A DNA stretch of 64,000 nt, taken from the NCBI GenBank assembly GCA_018268935.1, contig JAFDVS010000050.1:1-64000 (forward strand), given 5' to 3'. Shown one piece after another: positions 43,504 through 52,556 of the stretch; position 1 is the first letter of the stretch, and each line of letters opens with the position of its first letter. A program made the translations under genes and the position numbers. This DNA is from Acidobacteriota bacterium. GTDB lineage: Bacteria; Acidobacteriota; Terriglobia; Bryobacterales; Bryobacteraceae. The notes beneath the pieces are model-generated. The model saw nothing but the letters and a program-made list of their open reading frames with translations. It had not been told where the DNA came from and did no database searches.

Positions 43504-43905
43504 TCACCCCTTCAGAATCCGGCTGACCGTCATAGGCGACACTCCTACAGCCGCGGCTATCTCCCGGCAGGATGCGCCGTCCTGGCTCATCTGGCGGACC
43601 TTATCTCGATTGACTACGGGTCCACCAAGATGGTCAGTACGTCCCTGTCGCTTGAGACGGTTGATTGCCGCCTTAGCTCGTTCCGACCGGCGGACCCGTT
43701 CCTGCCTTGCCAGTGTTGCCAAGATGCTCAGCACGGCATCACGGAAGAGGCCGACGCTGTCGAGATATTGTTCCGTATAGCTTGTCCATGCGACGCCGGC
43801 ATCAGTCAGCCGCCGCAAGTGGTCGAGCGTTTCGTGGACGCCTTCCCTGCTGAATCGGTCGAGTGACCAGATTAGGACCAAGTCGAACTTCCACTCGTGA
43901 TTCAC
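43504..43905 (-). pseudogene. Serine recombinase (resolvase family), N-terminally truncated
   Basis: A 133-residue remnant that begins in the middle of the resolvase catalytic domain (FDLVLIWSLDRFSREG) and keeps the long E helix (RQERVRRSERAKAAINRLK) and the C-terminal helix-turn-helix (SCREIAAAVGVSPMTVSRIL). The N-terminal 55-60 residues with the nucleophilic Ser (usual YxRVS motif) are absent, and no start or N-terminal motif is visible upstream. It cannot catalyse recombination, but could still bind DNA. It marks an old mobile element. Confidence 0.8.
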
Positions 43906-44139
43906 AATTCGTACATCTTCTGCATGTATGGAAAGAAAGAATCCGGATTCGTTGGGTCATCTCTTCCTCACTCGCGGGAAATTACCCGAGTACGCTCACG
44001 AAAAGTGACCCACCGAACTGGCGGCGCATTGGCCTTCCGAACTTAACACTGCGCTGGTCGAATGACATAAACTGAAAGGTCGGCGTTGCAAACCAAGGCA
44101 CTTGCACGCTTTCGGCGCGGATGATAACGCCAGATAATC

Positions 44140-44547
44140 TCATGCTACGTGGCATGGTCTGTTTTCAGTGTGGTCAACTCTATCTGAGCAAAGGTGGTCA
44201 ACTTCGCGTGAGCGCCGAGGGGTCATCTGGAGCATCGGTGAAACATGGCGCCGATGATGGGCTGTAGGTCTTGAAGGCCTCAGCGCTACCCAAATCTTCA
44301 TTGACCATGCCCGGATTAGGGAAGCGGCCATCTGGCTACGCATGAGGTTGTCCTCCGGGCAGAATCTCAGAGGCGACACGAGACAACCCTTCGTGATCTG
44401 CCGCTCGTACATGTAGTTCGCCGCGCCCAGGTACGGTGCATTACTCGAAATGTCCGAGAAATACTGCGCCCGACCTGGCATAACAGCCGTTGGGGCGATA
44501 ACGATGAGGACAATCCAGAAAGCGCAAACGACTGGCCTTAAGAGCAA
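44140..44547 (-). pseudogene. Broken S-layer-homology (SLH) domain protein
   Basis: After a signal peptide (FWIVLIVIAPTAVMPGRA) it reads YFSDISSNAPYLGAANYMYE, then an ITKGCLVSPLRFCPEDN segment and a MRSQMAASLIRAW segment. This is a clear SLH domain of the acidobacterial type with paired cysteines. After LIRAW the sense continues in another frame (EAFKTYSPSSAPCFTDAPDD), so there is a frameshift near 44305 and the rest of the protein is lost. The 3' end runs into IS21-like end repeats. Confidence 0.6.
44170..44242. repeat. Three degenerate ~24-bp direct repeats, IS21-like end remnant
   Basis: Three copies starting at 44170, 44194 and 44219 share GTGGTCAACT...TGAGC (third copy diverged to GGGGTCATCT). 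Multiple spaced repeats of this kind are typical of the ends of IS21-family elements. No istA or istB gene is nearby, so only an end would remain. The call is tentative. Confidence 0.35.
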
Positions 44548-45048
44548 ACTTGTTGCAAGCTGTCAGCATAGAGCGCAACTCCCACACTTCAGTCACTCTC
44601 GGTGGCCATGGTGGCGATGACACTGGTGCGGATTCCGGACTCGTCCGGAGAGGCCAGAAACACCTCGTCATCAAGCCACAATCCTTCAGATTCTGTCCCT
44701 GCCATTTCATCGCGACTTGCGTGGCCAATGTCACTGCTCAAGTGTAAGTTCAAAAATTGATCTGACTTGTTGAGAAGTCAAGAAAAATAGTAGAATTCAC
44801 TGGTGTCTGCAGGAACTGCGCAGCGGCGCGGAACATAGTCCCCACAGACTGGCGAATCAATCCGCTATCACCGAGCGCGAGGGAATGCGCCAGGCTCATT
44901 GCGGCTTCATCCCATTGCGCAATTTTCCCCACCCTCCCCAAACCCTGCGTCCCCCCACCCAGCATTTGTCCTACACCCATCCCCTCAACTCCCACAAAAC
45001 CCAACACTTCCGCATTTGGCACCCGAACTGCTAAATACAGCCCTCAAG
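44548..45048. other. Intergenic stretch without recognisable genes
   Basis: About 500 bp between the broken SLH gene and the respiratory cluster. Short open frames exist on both strands but none has a recognisable motif, ribosome site or coding pattern. The C-rich stretch at about 44930-45010 precedes the CcoS-like gene and may hold its promoter. Confidence 0.4.
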
Positions 45049-45249
45049 ATGGGCACCGAGATCACCTACCTCGCCTTGGCCGCGAGTATCCTCATGGGGC
45101 TCGGAGGAGCTTGTCTGTTCATCTTTGCCGTCAAGAAAGACTATTTCCACAACCTGGAAGAAGCGAAATATCACGTCTTTTGGCAAGACATTGAGGAACT
45201 CGTAGACCAGTCCACGGAGCAACAACCGGATGAGCACAAAGGTAAGTGA
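45049..45249 (+). CDS. CcoS-like small membrane protein of the oxidase cluster
   Basis: A 66-residue protein with one membrane segment (residues 6-27, LALAASILMGLGGACLFIFAV) followed by KKDYFHNLEEAKYHVFW. This resembles CcoS (AVKSGQFDDLE... pattern), the cbb3 oxidase assembly factor. ATG 45049 is used. Its 3' end overlaps the Rieske gene by 20 bp, so it is the first gene of the respiratory operon. Confidence 0.7.
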   Translation: MGTEITYLALAASILMGLGGACLFIFAVKKDYFHNLEEAKYHVFWQDIEELVDQSTEQQPDEHKGK

Positions 45250-45697
45250 GCAGAACGGAACCCGCCGTTCCTTTTTTACATGGTTCAGCAGCGCCGCCCT
45301 GTTCGGATCGGCCGTCATCAGCGCGCTGGCCAATTTCGTGTTCCTCAAACCGCGCGCCACATACGGCCAGCCGAGCCGGTTCTCCATCGGCAAGCCCGAT
45401 GCCTTCCCCTCTGGCGCTAGAATCGCCATCGAGACGCGGCGCATCTGTGTGGCGCGCGAGGGAAATCAGATCGCAGTCATCTCTACTACCTGCACCCACC
45501 TGGGCTGCATCGTAGGCGTCGCCGACACCGGCTTTGCCTGCCCCTGCCATGGCTCGCGCTATGACCAGGACGGCAACGTCACCGGCGGCCCCGCTCCCAA
45601 GGCGCTTCCCTGGTATCAGGTCAAACTCGCTCCCAACGGCGAGCTCGAAGTCGATACCAGCATCGAAATTAAGCCTGGCAGCTATTACAACGTTTAA
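45230..45697 (+). CDS. Rieske [2Fe-2S] protein
   Basis: A 155-residue Rieske protein. The cluster ligands are Cys88 and His90 (CTHLGC) and Cys104 and His107 (CPCHGS); Cys93 and Cys106 give the usual disulfide. A Tat-type signal anchor is at the N-terminus (TRRSFFTWFSSAALFG). It carries electrons from quinol at cytochrome b to the c-type cytochrome. It is followed by cytochrome b 18 bp downstream. Confidence 0.93.
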   Translation: MSTKVSEQNGTRRSFFTWFSSAALFGSAVISALANFVFLKPRATYGQPSRFSIGKPDAFPSGARIAIETRRICVAREGNQIAVISTTCTHLGCIVGVADTGFACPCHGSRYDQDGNVTGGPAPKALPWYQVKLAPNGELEVDTSIEIKPGSYYNV

Positions 45698-45715
45698 GCC
45701 CGGGGAGATTTTTAT

Positions 45716-46993
45716 ATGAGTGTCAAAACGGCGCTGGCAGAAATACCGCGCACCATCTGGACCTCGATCTTCCGTCACTCGCTTCCTTCGAGTGAACTAG
45801 GTCAGGCCCAGACTTCCTTCACCAATTTCTTCCTTCATGTCCACCCGGTGAAGGTCAATCGCCATACCCTGAAGGCAACTTACACGCTCGGTCTGGGGCT
45901 CATTTCATTCTTCTTATTTCTTATACTCACCGTAACCGGCGTGCTGCTGATGTTCTATTACGTGCCTTCCACCACGCAAGCCTACGATCGCATGCTCGAT
46001 CTGCGCGGATCGGTCGCCTTCGGCACCTTCCTTCGCAACATGCATCGCTGGGGCGCGCATGGCATGGTGATCGCGGTGTTTCTGCACATGTGCCGCGTAT
46101 TCCTGACGGGTTCCTACAAACGCCCGCGCGAGTTCAACTGGGTAATTGGAGTATTTCTTCTTCTTCTTACTTTATTCGGCAGTTTTACCGGATATCTCCT
46201 GCCCTGGGATCAGCTCGCATTCTGGGCCATCACGGTGGGAACAGCGATTGCCGGCTACGCACCCGTGGTCGGTGAAAAGATGAGGTTCCTCCTGCTTGGC
46301 GACAACACCGTCGGGCAGGAGGCGCTTCTGCGCTTCTACGTGCTGCACGTGGTCGTGATCCCGCTCGCCATCACCCTTTTGGTCGCCATCCACTTCTGGC
46401 GCATCCGCAAGGACGGCGGCCTTTCCCGGCCCGCCGAAGCCGACATGGCCCCGGGCACGGAAGCCCTCAGCGTACAGGTGATGGCCGCCCCCATCGAACT
46501 GAAACCCGCCGAAGGCAAACAATCCTTCGGACTCATGGGTCTCGTCCGCGGCCCCTTCACCAAGGTCGGCAACACCCCCGAAAACACGGTCTTCAGTTGG
46601 CCCAATCTGCTGATGGCGGAACTATTCGTTTTCATACTCACGGTGGCCGCCATTCTTGTCATATCCCTTTTATTCCACGCCCCGCTCGAAGAGCCAGTCA
46701 ACGCCATGCATCCGCCCAACCCGGCCAAGGCGCCCTGGTATTTCCTCGGCCTGCAGGAACTGGTCAGCTACTCCGCCTTCTGGGGCGGCGTCGGCATTCC
46801 CGGCATTGAGGTGGCCATCCTCATGCTGGTTCCCTATCTCGATCGCAAGCCAGGCGGCGTCGGCCGTTGGTTCGCCAAAGAGCGCTTGCTCGCCAACACG
46901 CTGTTCGTTTCGTTCACCCTGCTCAACGTGATCCTCATCATCATCGGGACGCTGTTCCGCGGGCCGAACTGGGAATTCGTTTCCCCCTGGTAA
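45716..46993 (+). CDS. Cytochrome b of a bc-type quinol oxidoreductase
   Basis: A 425-residue cytochrome b that combines the b6-type N-terminal helices with the subunit IV-type C-terminal helices. Haem-ligand His pairs lie in NMHRWGAHGMVIAVFLHMCR and in YVLHVVVIPLAITLLVAIHFW. The quinol-site motif PNPAKAPWYFLGLQEL (PEWY-like, here APWYF) is present. A Pro/Ala-rich cytoplasmic loop (about 240-285) separates the halves. It works with the Rieske and heptahaem proteins encoded around it. Confidence 0.94.
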   Translation: MSVKTALAEIPRTIWTSIFRHSLPSSELGQAQTSFTNFFLHVHPVKVNRHTLKATYTLGLGLISFFLFLILTVTGVLLMFYYVPSTTQAYDRMLDLRGSVAFGTFLRNMHRWGAHGMVIAVFLHMCRVFLTGSYKRPREFNWVIGVFLLLLTLFGSFTGYLLPWDQLAFWAITVGTAIAGYAPVVGEKMRFLLLGDNTVGQEALLRFYVLHVVVIPLAITLLVAIHFWRIRKDGGLSRPAEADMAPGTEALSVQVMAAPIELKPAEGKQSFGLMGLVRGPFTKVGNTPENTVFSWPNLLMAELFVFILTVAAILVISLLFHAPLEEPVNAMHPPNPAKAPWYFLGLQELVSYSAFWGGVGIPGIEVAILMLVPYLDRKPGGVGRWFAKERLLANTLFVSFTLLNVILIIIGTLFRGPNWEFVSPW

Positions 46994-47010
46994 AGGAGAC
47001 CACTCATCAC

Positions 47011-48810
<1,800 letters not shown>

Positions 48811-48813
48811 TTC

Positions 48814-50220
48814 ATGGCGCAACAAGACAAAACTGTGCAATCGGCCGCAACCAAACCAGGTGCGGCGGTCCACGAAGACACCACGGCGAAATGGTTCATC
48901 ATCAGCGCCGTGGTCTACTTCCTCATCGTTGGCATTATTGCCATCGTCATCGCGGCGAAATTCGTGTGGCCGGAAATGCTTGGCACCGTCGCCATGCTTT
49001 CCTACGGCCGCCTGCGCCCGTTGCACGTCAACGGCATGTTGTTCGGATGGCTCCTTGCCGCCGACATGGGACTCACCTTCTACCTCGTGCCGCGCCTCTG
49101 CGGCGTCAAGCTGTGGAGTGAGAAACTCGGTGTCGCCACGGCCCTGCTGTGGAACGTGATCATCCTCGGCGCGGTGGTTTCCCTTCTCATGGGTTGGAAC
49201 CAGGGTTGGGAATACGCCGAACTGCCCATGCCCCTCGATGTGCTTGTGGTTGTGGCCTGGATCATGTTCGGCATTAACATCTTCGGCACCATCGCCACGC
49301 GCAAGTACCAGCAGATGTATGTCTCGCTCTGGTACACCATGGGCACCATCCTCTGGACCGCCTTCGTCTACCTCACCGGCAACTTCGCCACGCTGTTCAC
49401 CACCGGCGTCAATCAGGCCAACCTCAACTGGATGTATGTGCACAACGCCGTCGGCCTGATCTTCACGCCCGTCGGCCTTGCCCTCGCCTACTACTTCATC
49501 CCCAAGGCCGGCAACATCCCGCTCTACAGCCACAAACTGTCGATGATCGGCTTCTGGTCGCTGGCCTTCTTCTACGTCTGGACCGGCGCCCACCACATGC
49601 TCCACGGCCCCATTTCGCAATGGCTGCAAACCATCTCCATCGCCTTCTCGCTGATGCTGATCATGCCAGTGTGGAGCGTCGTCTACAACCTCTTCGCCAC
49701 GATGAAAGGCAACTGGCCGCGCACGCGCGACAATGTCCCGCTCAAGTTCCTTATGTCCGGCGTGGTGTTCTATCTGCTCACCTGCTTCCAGGGCCCCATG
49801 CACTCGCTCCGCAGCGTCAACGCCATCGTTTCGAAGACCGACTGGATCCCCGGCCACGCCCACATGGCGGTGCTCGGCGCATTCAGCTTCTTCGCCATCG
49901 CCGGCACGCTCTACGTCATCCCGCGCATGTTCAACGTGGCGCTGCACTCCGACGCGCTGGCCAACTGGAGCTACTGGCTGTTCATGGTCGGCGGCATCGG
50001 CTTCTTCGTCACACTGTGGCTCGGCGGTTTCTGGCAAGGGTGGCAGTGGAACAACCCGAGCATCCCTTTCATCGACACCGTCAAAGCCCTCAAGCCGATC
50101 TGGATCGTACGTTTCTTCTCCGGCATCTTCATGTTCGCCGGAATCGTGGCGTTCCTCTATAACATCATCGCCACCGTAGTGGATAGCGCCGGCGCCAAGC
50201 CGGAAGTGCAGGGTGCATAA
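48814..50220 (+). CDS. ccoN: cbb3-type cytochrome c oxidase subunit I
   Basis: A 468-residue haem-copper oxidase catalytic subunit with 12 membrane segments. Haem b ligand His71 is in RPLHVNGMLFGW. Copper and haem b3 ligands are in WTGAHHMLHGP and DWIPGHAHMAVLG. The Tyr in FYLLTCFQGPM is at the place of the cross-linked Tyr in cbb3 enzymes. It starts 3 bp after the heptahaem gene and is followed by ccoO. It reduces O2 to water with high affinity, according to the family. Confidence 0.94.
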   Translation: MAQQDKTVQSAATKPGAAVHEDTTAKWFIISAVVYFLIVGIIAIVIAAKFVWPEMLGTVAMLSYGRLRPLHVNGMLFGWLLAADMGLTFYLVPRLCGVKLWSEKLGVATALLWNVIILGAVVSLLMGWNQGWEYAELPMPLDVLVVVAWIMFGINIFGTIATRKYQQMYVSLWYTMGTILWTAFVYLTGNFATLFTTGVNQANLNWMYVHNAVGLIFTPVGLALAYYFIPKAGNIPLYSHKLSMIGFWSLAFFYVWTGAHHMLHGPISQWLQTISIAFSLMLIMPVWSVVYNLFATMKGNWPRTRDNVPLKFLMSGVVFYLLTCFQGPMHSLRSVNAIVSKTDWIPGHAHMAVLGAFSFFAIAGTLYVIPRMFNVALHSDALANWSYWLFMVGGIGFFVTLWLGGFWQGWQWNNPSIPFIDTVKALKPIWIVRFFSGIFMFAGIVAFLYNIIATVVDSAGAKPEVQGA

Positions 50221-50230
50221 GGAGCAGGCC

Positions 50231-50800
50231 ATGTTCAAAAAATCAGGTGACAACGCTTCGCTCTTCGCCGGTCTCGCGGTCGTTTTCTTCATGATCGGCG
50301 GATTGCTGACCACGGTAGTTCCGCCCATGGTGGACAAATCCTGGGGCAAGCCATTCGAGAATTCCGACCCGACCAAAGGGCCGGTGGGTAAACTCGAGCC
50401 CTATACCGAACTGGAGCTCAAAGGACGCGCCATCTACGTGCGCGAAGGCTGCTGGTATTGCCATACGCAGCAGACCCGCACACTGCTCGCCGACACGAAG
50501 CGCTCCGGTTGGCGCGGCGTCGATTCCCCCGTCTCCACCCCCGACGAGTTCGTCTACGACAGCCCCCACCTGTTCGGCACCAAGCGCACAGGTCCGGACC
50601 TGAGCCGTGTCGGTGGCAAGTACGACACGCAGTGGCACCGTACGCACTTCAAGAACCCGCGGGACCTGGTGCCAGGGTCGATCATGCCGCCGTACCCCTG
50701 GATCGCCAATAACGAACAGGAATTCACGGCCATTGTGGCCTATTTGCAGAAACTCGGCCGCGCCAAACATTGGCGCCCCGATAACGACTTCGAGAAGTAA
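50231..50800 (+). CDS. ccoO: cbb3-type cytochrome c oxidase subunit II
   Basis: A 189-residue membrane-anchored monohaem cytochrome c. Its anchor is FAGLAVVFFMIGGLLTTVV, the haem site is CWYCHTQQTR, and the Met ligand is in PGSIMPPYPWI. The GRAIYVREGCWYCH segment is typical of CcoO. ATG 50231 lies after a GGAG site. No CcoP gene follows; the next gene is a small CcoQ-like protein. Confidence 0.93.
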   Translation: MFKKSGDNASLFAGLAVVFFMIGGLLTTVVPPMVDKSWGKPFENSDPTKGPVGKLEPYTELELKGRAIYVREGCWYCHTQQTRTLLADTKRSGWRGVDSPVSTPDEFVYDSPHLFGTKRTGPDLSRVGGKYDTQWHRTHFKNPRDLVPGSIMPPYPWIANNEQEFTAIVAYLQKLGRAKHWRPDNDFEK

Positions 50801-50811
50801 GGAGCGAGCAC

Positions 50812-50970
50812 ATGGACTACACCTATCCCAGCGTCTTCTTCTCGTATTTTTTGTTCTTCTTCTTCCTCGCCGGCGGGGTGTTTTTCTTCATTCGCTCCAT
50901 CCGCGATGGGTATTTGGGGAAGAATAGTGAGGAAGCCAAGTACCGCATGCTGGAGGATGAGGAATCCTAG
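50812..50970 (+). CDS. CcoQ-like small membrane protein
   Basis: A 52-residue protein: MDYTYPSVFFSYFLFFFFLA continues through one membrane segment and ends in an acidic tail (EEAKYRMLEDEES). The position right after ccoO (11 bp), a GGAG site, and the single membrane span fit a CcoQ-type accessory subunit. Function is inferred only from context. Confidence 0.7.
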   Translation: MDYTYPSVFFSYFLFFFFLAGGVFFFIRSIRDGYLGKNSEEAKYRMLEDEES

Positions 50971-51015
50971 CTGATTCCGCAGTCTCGCTCTGCAAGTGCG
51001 CTATCCTCGCTATAG

Positions 51016-51294
51016 ATGTCACACAGGCAACAAGCCCATGAATTGATTGACCAGCTCGCGCCGGGACAGCTTGCAGTTGTGGTGAATCTGCTCCAGGTAA
51101 TGACGCTCGACCCAGTGTCTCGGGCGATTGCTACCGCGCCGGTCGATGAGGAACCGGAACCCGAACAGGAGCGCCAAGCGGTAGGCGACGCCGATGAGTG
51201 GCTGGAGCGAAATCAACCTATCCCATTTGAGGAAGTTCTGAGTGATTTCGGCTTGACCATCGAGGACATCCGCAACCGCAAGGAGTTGGTCTGA
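51016..51294 (+). CDS. Antitoxin of a RelE/ParE-type toxin-antitoxin pair
   Basis: A 92-residue acidic protein (HELIDQLAPGQLAVVVNLLQ, ending FEEVLSDFGLTIEDIR) with the size and position of a type II antitoxin. The toxin starts 10 bp downstream. It is clearly related to the 86-residue protein at 51781-52041 (common LDPxxRxxATAxVxxxP and xExxxxFGL segments). It probably neutralises the toxin and autoregulates the pair. Confidence 0.75.
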   Translation: MSHRQQAHELIDQLAPGQLAVVVNLLQVMTLDPVSRAIATAPVDEEPEPEQERQAVGDADEWLERNQPIPFEEVLSDFGLTIEDIRNRKELV

Positions 51295-51304
51295 GACGAC
51301 TCGG

Positions 51305-51529
51305 TTGACTGACTTGGCCCGTGCCGACGTGCGCCAGCTCGATATTCCAACCGCGATGCGCGTGTTTACGGCGCTACAGCGCTTTGCGGACACCGGAGAG
51401 GGCGACATTACAAAGCTCAAAGGGACTGACGAGTTCCGGCTGCGCGTCGGCGATTACCGGGTGCGCTTTGTGCGAACGGAGTCCCACGCCATCCAAGTCA
51501 AGCGCGTCCTGCACCGTTCTGAGGCCTAA
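51305..51529 (+). CDS. RelE/ParE-family toxin
   Basis: A 74-residue toxin of the RelE/ParE fold: DVRQLDIPTAMRVFTALQRF, then FRLRVGDYRVRFVR and a C-terminal IQVKRVLHRSEA. This is the usual order. The start is TTG 51305; the first strand that most relatives have is very short here, so the gene may begin slightly further upstream or be slightly trimmed. It follows its antitoxin directly. RelE types cleave mRNA on the ribosome; ParE types act on gyrase; the class here is uncertain. Confidence 0.78.
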   Translation: MTDLARADVRQLDIPTAMRVFTALQRFADTGEGDITKLKGTDEFRLRVGDYRVRFVRTESHAIQVKRVLHRSEA

Positions 51530-51780
51530 CGTTGAGCACAAAGAAGTCGAATGCAGCAGGCAAACTTGAGGGTGCGTTCCATGGGCGACGCCGCGTTATC
51601 TGGATAACATAACGCTGAGACACAAGACCTATCACCAACGCTCCAGAAAAGGCGCACAAGAAGGGGAGATCAGAAACCCGTTCGGCCACAGAATCGATTC
51701 CAGGTGGCGATCCATTTGCCGGAATAAACTAACCGCGATCGCAGCACCACGATCCAAGCATGGCGCCATGGGAGGACGCC

Positions 51781-52041
51781 ATGGCCATACTCAATGAAAA
51801 ACAACACGCCCACACGCTGATGGAACGCCTCGATTCTTCACAGATCTCCACCGCCGTCCGCTTCCTGGAGTTCATGCTGCTTGATCCGCTAGCCCGGTCG
51901 CTGGCAACCGCATCGGTTGAGGACAAGCCGGTGTTTTCCGAGGAGGCCGCCGCGCTCGACGAAGCCCGCGCCTCATTGCATCGTGGCGAAGGTATCCCCC
52001 ACGAAGAGATTGTTCGGGAGTTCGGGTTGTCTTCCGGTTAA
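51781..52041 (+). CDS. Second antitoxin, paralogue of 51016-51294
   Basis: An 86-residue protein starting at MAILNEKQHAHTLMERLDSS; ATG 51781 has GGAGG upstream. It aligns along most of its length with the first antitoxin (for example MLLDPLARSLATASVEDKP against MTLDPVSRAIATAPVDEEP). Its toxin partner, directly downstream, has an internal deletion, so this antitoxin is probably an orphan. It may still cross-talk with the intact pair 250 bp away. Confidence 0.7.
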   Translation: MAILNEKQHAHTLMERLDSSQISTAVRFLEFMLLDPLARSLATASVEDKPVFSEEAAALDEARASLHRGEGIPHEEIVREFGLSSG

Positions 52042-52060
52042 GCAACAAGTCAAGAGAGTC

Positions 52061-52207
52061 GTGATTCGGTTCCCACAGGCGCTCACGCACTTGCGTTCCG
52101 TAGATCTGGCTCAGGCTATTCAGATTCTCGAATCCATCGACTACTACCTGAGGACCGGCGCCGGCGACATCATGCGCGTCCGCCATCGCAGTGAGGCCTA
52201 TCGTTAG
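52061..52207 (+). pseudogene. RelE-type toxin with internal deletion
   Basis: Reads MIRFPQALTHLRSVDLAQAI, then LESIDYYLRTGAGDI and directly MRVRHRSEAYR-stop (GTG start at 52061). Compared with the intact toxin at 51305-51529, the segment corresponding to TKLKGTDEFRLRVGDYRVRF is missing, so the core strands and active-site basic residues are lost. It remains in frame, but 48 codons are too few for a working fold. Confidence 0.65.
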
Positions 52208-52556
52208 AACGCAAGCATCACATTAAACAACGTCGGATCTCGAACTGTTCATTCAAAGCCGCATTCGAGCACCGCCGTAACCACTCGAGTGGCGAAGTGG
52301 TTTGCGCGGCCCTTCGGCTTCTTGAGCGCCATGAACGCACAGGATTTACCTGGCAATCCTAAGGATCGACGCTGGCCGTCCCATTCGGGTTGCAACCCCC
52401 TATATGGATCGAAGGGTTCAATGAACAGAATCAGAGCGGACTTGGTTCGACCGGTCCTACTCACAGCTTGAGTGACGCTACGCGTACATCGCGCACTCTA
52501 AGAGCTATTTGGGCGTTAGAGGCCCGATTACGCTATTCTGCCTGAGAGTTGAACTG
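52208..52556. other. Intergenic region without recognisable genes
   Basis: About 350 bp between the decayed toxin and the kinase gene. A 71-codon open frame on the minus strand (52249-52464) has no recognisable motif or ribosome site and I do not support it as a gene. The region presumably carries the kinase promoter near 52500. Confidence 0.35.

Noticed and set aside
44750..45022. 90-codon minus-strand frame before the respiratory operon
   Set aside because: Gly/Met-rich low-complexity reading opposite a C-rich stretch, without recognisable domain.
52249..52464. 71-codon minus-strand frame upstream of the kinase
   Set aside because: No ribosome site, motif or neighbour supports it.
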